Notes under the pieces: generated by a model
The model's database searches: none
Told to the model about the DNA's origin: nothing
The model's input: only the letters and a program-made list of their open reading frames with translations
DNA from: Oscillospiraceae bacterium
GTDB lineage: Bacteria > Bacillota > Clostridia > Oscillospirales > Ruminococcaceae
Direction: 5' to 3'
Length of the DNA: 5,659 nucleotides
Assembly (NCBI GenBank): GCA_029068025.1
Contig: JAIEDJ010000296.1
Coordinates: forward strand, 1 to 5,659
Position numbers and translations under genes: made by a program
Shown: in pieces, positions 1 to 4,448 of the stretch
Position numbering within the stretch: position 1 is the first letter of the stretch
How the letters are laid out: each line of letters begins with the position of its first letter

Positions 1-4
1 ATAT

Positions 5-33
5 ATTATACATCAAAAAAACTGTTATGTCAA
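5..33 (-). promoter_or_regulatory. Consensus sigma-A promoter firing leftward off the window
   Basis: Read on the minus strand, a perfect TTGACA (28-33) is followed after 17 bases by a perfect TATAAT (5-10), the optimal housekeeping sigma layout. It must drive a gene beyond the left edge, which cannot be identified. The -35 box lies in a 13-base string (TTTCTATTGACAT on the minus strand, 27-39) that also surrounds the -35 box of the DHHW gene promoter at 4028-4040. Confidence 0.75.
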
Positions 34-92
34 TAGAAACACATAGCACTTTTGACTGAAAATCATAAGTACTATGGCTAAAACTTCTTTAT

Positions 93-122
93 GAACGTCC
101 GTCTTTTGGGTCGGAGTTTTTT
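93..122 (+). terminator. Weak terminator-like hairpin with T-run
   Basis: The arms AAC-TCCG-C and G-CGGA-GTT pair with one bulged base and one mismatch around a TTTT-rich loop, followed by TTTTTT (117-122). It resembles a degenerate copy of the hairpins at 2390-2414 and 2715-2739, which share the CTTTTGGGTCGG core. The T-run is on the plus strand, but no plus-strand gene ends before it in the window. It may belong to a small transcript, or act as an insulator between the two divergent promoters. Confidence 0.45.
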
Positions 123-195
123 GTTGCTATTGCACAATCTTTTGGTTTAAATAATCAGCAAATATGTAAAATATATGTGAAATTATATTTTTCTC

Positions 196-225
196 TTTAC
201 ATTATATTGCCAAATATGCTATAAT
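196..225 (+). promoter_or_regulatory. Extended -10 promoter for the chemoreceptor gene
   Basis: TTTACA (196-201), an 18-base spacer, then TGCTATAAT (217-225), which is a perfect TATAAT with the TGn extension. Transcription should begin near 232, giving a leader of about 230 bases before the ATG at 461. That leader holds a small hairpin (239-258) and a large palindrome (262-423). No flagellar sigma-type (TAAA...GCCGATAA) promoter was seen, so the gene appears to use the housekeeping sigma factor. Confidence 0.65.
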
Positions 226-238
226 AAATCAAGAATAG

Positions 239-258
239 AGCGCAATCGGCTTTGCGCT
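239..258 (+). other. Small hairpin at the 5' end of the predicted leader
   Basis: AGCGCAA (239-245) pairs perfectly with TTGCGCT (252-258) around the six-base loop TCGGCT. It starts a few bases after the predicted transcription start and ends just before the large palindrome, so it would cap the 5' end of the message and may stabilise it. There is no T-run, so it is not a terminator. Confidence 0.4.
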
Positions 259-261
259 GTG

Positions 262-423
262 ATACTAATTCACGATCTACGTATAGACATCTTCGCGTAA
301 ATTCCGCACCTCTCGCTGTGTCAACGCTCCTTGCAGTACATTAAGTACAGCTGCGTCGCGTTTCCTTGCGATAGGCGCGGTCTTTCCGCGAATCTTGTCT
401 ATACTTCGATCGCGAATTAGTAT
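262..423. repeat. 162-bp imperfect palindrome (MITE-like or structured leader)
   Basis: The outer 28 bases of each end are inverted repeats matching at 25 of 28 positions, starting ATACTAATTC and ending GAATTAGTAT. Going inward, TTCGCG, CCGC, CCT, TCGC, ACGC and GCAG blocks continue to pair in order down to the centre at about 342, so nearly the whole unit folds on itself. The outer ends can be read as TA-CTAATTC...GAATTAG-TA, which would suit a small non-autonomous element with TA target duplication of the IS630/mariner type, but that is inference. It contains no ORF and lies between the promoter (196-225) and the ribosome site (446-452) of the chemoreceptor gene, so it would form a long hairpin in the 5' leader. 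Confidence 0.65.
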
Positions 424-445
424 GAGTTTATGTTATAACATTTTG

Positions 446-452
446 TAAGGAG
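446..452 (+). promoter_or_regulatory. Ribosome binding site deciding the MCP start
   Basis: TAAGGAG (446-452) lies eight bases before the ATG at 461, ideal spacing. An in-frame TTG at 455 is only two bases from the site and so is too close to be used. The start at 461 is therefore preferred. Confidence 0.85.
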
Positions 453-460
453 TTTTGGTT

Positions 461-2350
461 ATGAATGTTTCGATCAGGAAAAGCATTTTGAGGAGCATTA
501 TCTTCAGCAGTGCTCTGGCGCTTGTTATTATGGGAATTCTGAGTTATATTACTCAGGTCTCATTCTCGAAGCACTCGCTCAGGCAAACCGCCGAGGTAAG
601 GCTGTCGGACGCTAAGCAGCGGCTTTCCGAAAGCGAGACCGAGATAGCGGAGCTGACCGAAAATCTTAATGAGGAATATCTCAGCAAGGCAAGAATGTTT
701 TCGCAGATCATCAGCAACGCGCCCGAGACGCTTAACGATCCCGCCAAGCTTGAACAGATCCGCGTTCAGATGGGAGTGGACGAGCTTCATGTTACCGACG
801 CGAATGGTGTTATTCTTTGGAGTACCGTTCCGGCGTATCTCGGTTTTGATTTCAACTCGTCCGATCAGACTGCGCCGTTTTTGCGGATACTTACCGACCG
901 CAGCTTCGAGCTGGCACAGGAGCCTACTCCCAACGGCGCTGAGGCGAAGCTGTTCCAATACATAGGCGTAAGCCGCTATGATACGGCGGGTATCGTTCAG
1001 GTCGGAATGGAGCCGGTGCGTCTTTCCAACGCGCTCAGGGGCGCTCAGCCCGACGCGGTTCTCGGTGCGCTGACTGTCGGCAAGAACGGAACGATGTTTG
1101 CGGTAAACAAGACTGATCTTACGCTCGCGGCGTATAAGGACACAGCAAAGATCGGTTCTCAGGCTTCGGACATAGGACTTACTCAAAGCGTACTGGAAAT
1201 GGGAGAGGGCAAGATCAGATCCGTTCGTGTTGACGGCGTAAGGTACTATGTGTGCGTTTCCGCGTTTGAGGATTATTATATCGGAACGCTTATTCCCGTA
1301 TCGGAGGCCTCTGAGCAGACTCTGATCCTTACGGTGGTGATCCTGCTTACTACAGCGGTGATCATTGCGGTGCTTGCTTATGTCACGATAGCTACTGTGA
1401 ATAAAAGCATTATCGCAAAGCTTAACATTATTTGCGGCAATATGAAAGAAATATCCTCCGGCAACAGCGATATCAGAGTTGATGTCAGAACCTGCAGAGA
1501 GTTTAACGACCTGAGCGAGGGAATAAACGGTATGCTCGACAGCATAAGTGCTCAGATAAAGGAGACAACGCGGCTCAACGCTTCGATGGAATCGCTGCTC
1601 AATGATGTTTCCAATACCTCGCAGAGCATCAACAGTTACTCGGAGGCTATGAAGGATGTTTCGCTCCGCATTTCCGAGGGCTCGTCCACACAGGCGGAAA
1701 CCGTTCAGGAGATCAAGGATTCGTTTGAATCCATCGCGAATGAGGTACGCGACAGCGCGGGCATGGCGGAGCAGGCAAGCAATTTCTCACGCGAGGCGCA
1801 AAACAGACTCAGCGGAAGCGTCGAGAGCATGGAGAATATGAAGCTTGCTATGAATCAGATCACCGAATATTCGGAGAAGATCGAATCCATTGTCAAGACC
1901 ATTGAGGACATTGCGTTCCAGACAAATATACTTGCGCTTAACGCGGCTATTGAGGCTGCGAGAGCGGGCGAGAACGGCAAGGGCTTTGCTGTCGTTGCGG
2001 ACGAGGTAAGAAACCTTGCCACAAAGTCCGCGGAGGCGGCGAAAAACACCACTCAGCTTATTGCCGAGACCATGAACGCCGTAAATCACGGAAACGTTAT
2101 CGCGAACGAGGCCGCCGAAGCGCTTCAAGGTACGATCGAGGGAATTGAGAAGAGCGTTAATCTCGTTGCTGATATATCCGCTGCCTCCAATAAGCAGGCA
2201 GACGATCTCACCAACGCGATGGGCGGTATGCACAGAATAACCGAGGTCGCTCAAAGAAACTCCGATGTTTCGCATGACGCGCAGGATACCGCTGACAAGC
2301 TTGATACCGAGGCTGCGGCGCTGATCGCGCTTATCAATGCCGGAAAATAA
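461..2350 (+). CDS. Methyl-accepting chemotaxis protein with Cache-type sensor
   Basis: A 629-residue membrane chemoreceptor. It should bind a small ligand outside the cell and pass the signal through HAMP to a cytoplasmic coiled coil that controls CheA/CheW; the ligand cannot be told from sequence. Visible in order: a short basic N-terminus, membrane helix about 12-31, an extracellular sensor about 32-287, a second helix about 288-311, HAMP about 312-364, then the signalling coiled coil. The sensor carries strings I recall from clostridial double-Cache receptors (FDFNSSDQTAPFL, ELAQEP, LFQYIG). The hallmark hairpin tip is intact: NILALNAAIEAARAGE (tip around E504) followed by GFAVVADEVRNLA. 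Glu/Gln-Ala rich stretches on the coil are candidate methylation sites. There is no C-terminal CheR-tethering pentapeptide. It is monocistronic, with its own promoter and a long structured leader, and no che or fla genes are adjacent. The family call is firm; the specific gene name is unknown. Confidence 0.96.
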   Translation: MNVSIRKSILRSIIFSSALALVIMGILSYITQVSFSKHSLRQTAEVRLSDAKQRLSESETEIAELTENLNEEYLSKARMFSQIISNAPETLNDPAKLEQIRVQMGVDELHVTDANGVILWSTVPAYLGFDFNSSDQTAPFLRILTDRSFELAQEPTPNGAEAKLFQYIGVSRYDTAGIVQVGMEPVRLSNALRGAQPDAVLGALTVGKNGTMFAVNKTDLTLAAYKDTAKIGSQASDIGLTQSVLEMGEGKIRSVRVDGVRYYVCVSAFEDYYIGTLIPVSEASEQTLILTVVILLTTAVIIAVLAYVTIATVNKSIIAKLNIICGNMKEISSGNSDIRVDVRTCREFNDLSEGINGMLDSISAQIKETTRLNASMESLLNDVSNTSQSINSYSEAMKDVSLRISEGSSTQAETVQEIKDSFESIANEVRDSAGMAEQASNFSREAQNRLSGSVESMENMKLAMNQITEYSEKIESIVKTIEDIAFQTNILALNAAIEAARAGENGKGFAVVADEVRNLATKSAEAAKNTTQLIAETMNAVNHGNVIANEAAEALQGTIEGIEKSVNLVADISAASNKQADDLTNAMGGMHRITEVAQRNSDVSHDAQDTADKLDTEAAALIALINAGK

Positions 2351-2389
2351 CGCGTGAGCCGCCGATTTTAACTTTTACACAAACAGAAG

Positions 2390-2414
2390 AACGCCGACCT
2401 TTTGGGTCGGCGTT
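2390..2414. terminator. Terminator hairpin, left copy flanking element A
   Basis: AACGCCGACC (2390-2399) and GGTCGGCGTT (2405-2414) form a perfect 10-bp stem with loop TTTTG. On the plus strand it is followed by ACAGCTTG rather than a T-run, because element A begins here. On the minus strand it is followed by a T-rich stretch (CTTCTGTTTGTGT), so it can still stop minus-strand transcription from the DHHW gene. A near-identical copy lies at 2715-2739. Confidence 0.7.
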
Positions 2415-2714
2415 ACAGCTTGTAGATAAACCTCTAAAATGTTGATCTTGTCTATTTTGTCACGTTGATCTTGGCTGGTTTTATAACGTTGACGAGGGGC
2501 TGCTTATCTAAAAGAAATTTCAAAACCGTGCGGTGCTTCGCACCGCCCTAGCCAGCCCCACTCGGCTCCGCTGCACGCTTCGCGTTCCGCTGCGCCGAGC
2601 GGGACTGCTTTTTGAAATTTCTCCTGCGCGTTTAAATCGTCGATCTTGGCTTAGGCGCTTGTGTTCGGGTTTGACACGTTGCTCTTGGCTAAAATAACTT
2701 TTTCTACAGTCTGG
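2415..2714. mobile_element. Terminator-inserted structured repeat element, copy A
   Basis: A 300-bp ORF-less unit, alignable along its length with copy B (4115-4390). It is flanked by two copies of the same terminator hairpin. The ends are imperfect inverted repeats (2416-2433 against 2696-2713, 13 of 18 matching). Structure inside: GGGGCTG (2496-2502) can pair with CAGCCCC (2553-2559). AGAAATTTCAAAA (2513-2525) can pair perfectly with 2610-2622, which crosses the first helix. Hairpin GCGGTGC-TTC-GCACCGC is at 2530-2546. CTCGGC/GCCGAG (2561-2566/2594-2599) encloses ACGC-TTC-GCGT (2575-2585). A motif close to GTTGATCTTGGCT recurs at 2441, 2464, 2639 and 2678. No transposase is present, so it would be a non-autonomous mobile unit. 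The mechanism is unknown and the orientation of any transcript is undetermined. Confidence 0.7.
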
Positions 2715-2745
2715 AACGCCGGCCTTTTGGGTCGGCGTTTATTTG
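2715..2745. terminator. Terminator hairpin, right copy flanking element A
   Basis: AACGCCGGCC (2715-2724) and GGTCGGCGTT (2730-2739) pair over 10 bp (one G-T wobble) with loop TTTTG, followed on the plus strand by TTATTTGTTTTA. It differs from the left copy (2390-2414) at one position in 25 and has the same loop orientation. It would stop plus-strand read-through from the MCP gene. Before the insertion, a single hairpin with A-rich left and T-rich right flanks would have served both convergent genes. Confidence 0.75.
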
Positions 2746-2752
2746 TTTTAAA

Positions 2753-3943
2753 CTAAAATCCCATATCTTCCTGGGTCCTGATCGTGTCAAGCTTTTGTGA
2801 CATACTCGGATTTCCCGCTATGGTGGTGTTGTTTATGAAAAGCAGATCGGTGATCCCGTGCTCCCTTATATAGTCTGTCATATTATGCGAGAAGAAACGC
2901 AGATCGGTAACATAGATATCCTCAAAGGAGCCGAACAGGAATGGTACCGCGGCGTTTCCGTAGCTGTCCTTGATGATCAGGAGACGTCTGCCGTTTTCGG
3001 TTTCCGTTTTCACATGGACTATCTTCGCGTCGCCGCCCATAAAGGTGCAGTAGTTGTCCGAGCGGTTATCTCCGTAGTTCAGGAAGAACGAGCCCTTTGA
3101 CGGATCGTATGCGCCGATCACGTCCCAGCCGGAGATCTTGTAATTATAGTAGGTCGTGGTGTACTTTACCGTTTGCGGAACATAGTAGACGAATTCCTCG
3201 GGGTTGTTCTTAAGTATTTCGTGATCTCCCGAATATCCGTACATGGAGCCGCAAAATCCCGTATTCACGCGCTTTTCGTAGTCGGACAGCGGCAGGAACG
3301 GAACGCCCGCCGTCTTTGCGAACTCCTCCGCAGCGTAATAGCCGCCGAGCGGCGCCCAGTGGTGATCGGTCTTGAGATAAATGTCCTCGCCGGCATGCTT
3401 TGCAAGCGCCGAATATACGTCGACAGCCCGGATATCCATAAGATTCTCGTTGACTATGCTTATATGTGCCTTCTGGCTCGCGCACTTTTCGGCAACCTCG
3501 GGCGGAGCGTAGTATTCACACGCTACGGGAACGACCATGCTGTAGACGCTGATATCGGGGAGAGCTTCCTTGTACTTGTTGAGCGCTTCAGCATACGTCT
3601 TGAAGTTTTTGGGATTGGCTCCGTAAAGCGACATGGCGCGTGTTCCGACAATGGCTATATTGTTGGCGAAGATCACCTCGCCGTCGGGCGGTGTGATATC
3701 TGCGGGCGGTATTTCGCTGCTTGTTGGAGAACTTTGAGAGCTTTCAGGCTCGTAGGAGCTTGATGTACTTTCGGATCCGCTTGAAGTGCTGTCCGGGGAG
3801 TTGTCCAAAGAAGTGCTGCTGTCGGACGGGCTATTGACAATTATAGTGTTTGGCTTTGTTGGCCTGCTTTCGTTTGAGCAGCCGCCGAGGGCTGCTGTGA
3901 GCGCTATCAGAAGGCTCGCTGAAATGATCCTGCGCTTTTTCAA
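2753..3943 (-). CDS. DHHW-family SGNH-like lipoprotein
   Basis: A 396-residue predicted surface lipoprotein. The N-terminus MKKRRIISASLLIALTA leads to lipobox LGGC with the lipidated cysteine at 22. A Ser/Thr/Pro-rich linker (about 38-80) probably spans the cell wall, and the rest is a globular domain. The signature TDHHW (192-196) and a late KDSYGNA block (S327) match the DHHW family, related to the AlgX/DltD-like SGNH fold. By analogy D193/H195 and S327 would be catalytic in acyl transfer or deacetylation of cell-surface glycans, but the substrate is unknown. Family members often neighbour MBOAT acyltransferase genes; none is present here. Start choice: TTG at 3943 has GAGGTG six bases upstream. 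The in-frame ATG at 4015 lies upstream of the predicted transcription start (about 3999) and would put 24 extra residues before the signal peptide, so it is rejected. The gene is convergent with the MCP gene. Confidence 0.88.
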   Translation of the reverse strand: MKKRRIISASLLIALTAALGGCSNESRPTKPNTIIVNSPSDSSTSLDNSPDSTSSGSESTSSSYEPESSQSSPTSSEIPPADITPPDGEVIFANNIAIVGTRAMSLYGANPKNFKTYAEALNKYKEALPDISVYSMVVPVACEYYAPPEVAEKCASQKAHISIVNENLMDIRAVDVYSALAKHAGEDIYLKTDHHWAPLGGYYAAEEFAKTAGVPFLPLSDYEKRVNTGFCGSMYGYSGDHEILKNNPEEFVYYVPQTVKYTTTYYNYKISGWDVIGAYDPSKGSFFLNYGDNRSDNYCTFMGGDAKIVHVKTETENGRRLLIIKDSYGNAAVPFLFGSFEDIYVTDLRFFSHNMTDYIREHGITDLLFINNTTIAGNPSMSQKLDTIRTQEDMGF

Positions 3944-3948
3944 AAATA

Positions 3949-3957
3949 TCACCTCAA
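3949..3957 (-). promoter_or_regulatory. Ribosome binding site deciding a TTG start
   Basis: On the minus strand GAGGTGATATTT precedes TTG at 3943-3941, so GAGGTG ends six bases before the start codon. The GTG inside the site is in frame but overlaps the ribosome binding sequence itself and cannot be the start. The encoded product then begins with a classical lipoprotein signal peptide (MKKRR plus a hydrophobic stretch). Confidence 0.8.
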
Positions 3958-4005
3958 AATTATGTTGGAATTTGTTATAAAATGTAGAATTAAAGTAACA
4001 AGTAT

Positions 4006-4034
4006 ATTTTATCACTTTGTAGGAATGATGTCAA
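4006..4034 (-). promoter_or_regulatory. Promoter of the DHHW lipoprotein gene
   Basis: On the minus strand TTGACA (4029-4034) is followed after 17 bases by TAAAAT (4006-4011). Transcription should start near 3999, leaving a leader of about 56 bases before the TTG start. It shows the gene is transcribed separately from the upstream gdhA. The region around the -35 box repeats 13 bases found around the leftward promoter at 5-33. Confidence 0.75.
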
Positions 4035-4043
4035 TAGAAAAAA

Positions 4044-4065
4044 GGTTACAATTTGGTTACAATTT
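4044..4065. promoter_or_regulatory. Tandem 11-bp repeat, candidate regulator site
   Basis: GGTTACAATTT occurs twice head to tail (4044-4054 and 4055-4065), a period of exactly 11 bases, about one helical turn. It ends nine bases upstream of the -35 box of the DHHW promoter, the usual place for an activator. Direct TnACA repeats with 11-bp period recall OmpR/PhoB-class sites such as the B. subtilis PhoP box (TTHACA repeats), but the regulator is not identified. Confidence 0.45.
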
Positions 4066-4087
4066 TCAGAGCACGGTTTTACATAAA

Positions 4088-4114
4088 AATGCGCGGAAAT
4101 TGCTTCCGCGCATT
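4088..4114. terminator. Terminator hairpin, left copy flanking element B
   Basis: AATGCGCGGAA (4088-4098) and TTCCGCGCATT (4104-4114) form a perfect 11-bp stem with loop ATTGC. On the minus strand it is followed by TTTTATGTAAAA, so it can terminate transcription arriving from gdhA before the DHHW promoter. On the plus strand element B starts immediately after it, with no T-run. Confidence 0.75.
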
Positions 4115-4390
4115 AGCTTGCAGATAAACCTCTAAAATTCTGATCTTGGCTGGTTTTATAACGTTGACGAGGGGCTGTTGATTTAAAAGAAATTTCAAAA
4201 CCGTGCAGGGCTTCGCCCTGCACTAGCCAGCCCCACTCGGCTACGTTCCGCGCTTCGCGCTCCACTCCGCCGAGCGGGACTGCTTTTTGAAATTTCTCCT
4301 GCACCGTTAAAATGTTGTCCTTAGCTTAAGCACTTATGCTCAGATTTGGCACGCGGCTTTTGGATTAAAATAACTTTTTATACAGACTGA
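4115..4390. mobile_element. Terminator-inserted structured repeat element, copy B
   Basis: A 276-bp unit homologous to copy A (2415-2714) and in the same orientation, roughly four fifths identical by eye apart from one extra 23-base unit in A. All structural parts are kept: GGGGCTG (4171-4177) with CAGCCCC (4228-4234); the 13-base arm 4188-4200 with 4285-4297; hairpin GTGCAGGGC-TTC-GCCCTGCAC (4203-4223); CTCGGC/GCCGAG (4236-4241/4269-4274) enclosing GCGC-TTC-GCGC (4250-4260). Against copy A the stems show paired changes (T-A to G-C, G-C to A-T, A-T to G-C), which argues for selection on folding. The terminal inverted repeats are more decayed (about 10 of 18). It lies between gdhA and the DHHW gene with hairpins on both sides. 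A 63-codon minus-strand frame over it is not considered a gene. Confidence 0.7.
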
Positions 4391-4430
4391 AATGCGCGGA
4401 AAGCAATTTCCGCGCATTTGTTTGTTTTTT
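4391..4430. terminator. Terminator hairpin, right copy flanking element B, near the gdhA 3' end
   Basis: AATGCGCGGAAA (4391-4402) and TTTCCGCGCATT (4407-4418) form a 12-bp stem capped by GCAA, a GNRA tetraloop, followed on the plus strand by TGTTTGTTTTTT. It lies 31 bases after the gdhA stop codon. On the minus strand, the gdhA direction, the hairpin runs straight into element B without a T-run, so the usable gdhA terminator is probably the far copy at 4088-4114 or an internal stem. It equals the reverse complement of the left copy apart from one missing T. Confidence 0.7.
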
Positions 4431-4448
4431 ATTTTACGATGTCAGCGT

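Noticed and set aside
207..225. TTGCCA at 207-212 as the -35 of the MCP promoter
   Set aside because: Only seven bases from the TATAAT; TTTACA at 196-201 gives an acceptable 18-base spacer.
455..460. TTG at 455 as the MCP start
   Set aside because: Only two bases from the AGGAG site; the ATG at 461 is correctly spaced.
560..1186. 208-codon minus-strand frame inside the MCP gene
   Set aside because: Antisense shadow of a clear chemoreceptor gene, with no recognisable domain.
1787..2275. 162-codon minus-strand frame inside the MCP signalling domain
   Set aside because: Antisense shadow. The plus strand encodes the highly conserved MCP hairpin there.
2415..2714. Group II intron or CRISPR identity for the repeat element
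   Set aside because: No domain V-like segment, intron start consensus or maturase was seen, and there are no regularly spaced repeats with unique spacers.
3173..3763. 196-codon plus-strand frame opposite the DHHW gene
   Set aside because: Antisense shadow of a gene with a lipobox and DHHW signature, with no promoter or ribosome site seen.
3944..4015. Upstream ATG (4015) as the start of the DHHW gene
   Set aside because: It precedes the predicted transcription start and lacks a good ribosome site. The TTG at 3943 has ideal GAGGTG spacing and gives a proper signal peptide.
4113..4304. 63-codon minus-strand ORF across element B
   Set aside because: It covers structured repeat sequence and the flanking hairpin. 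Changes between copies A and B follow base pairing rather than codons, there is no ribosome site, and copy A has no matching frame in the supplied translations.
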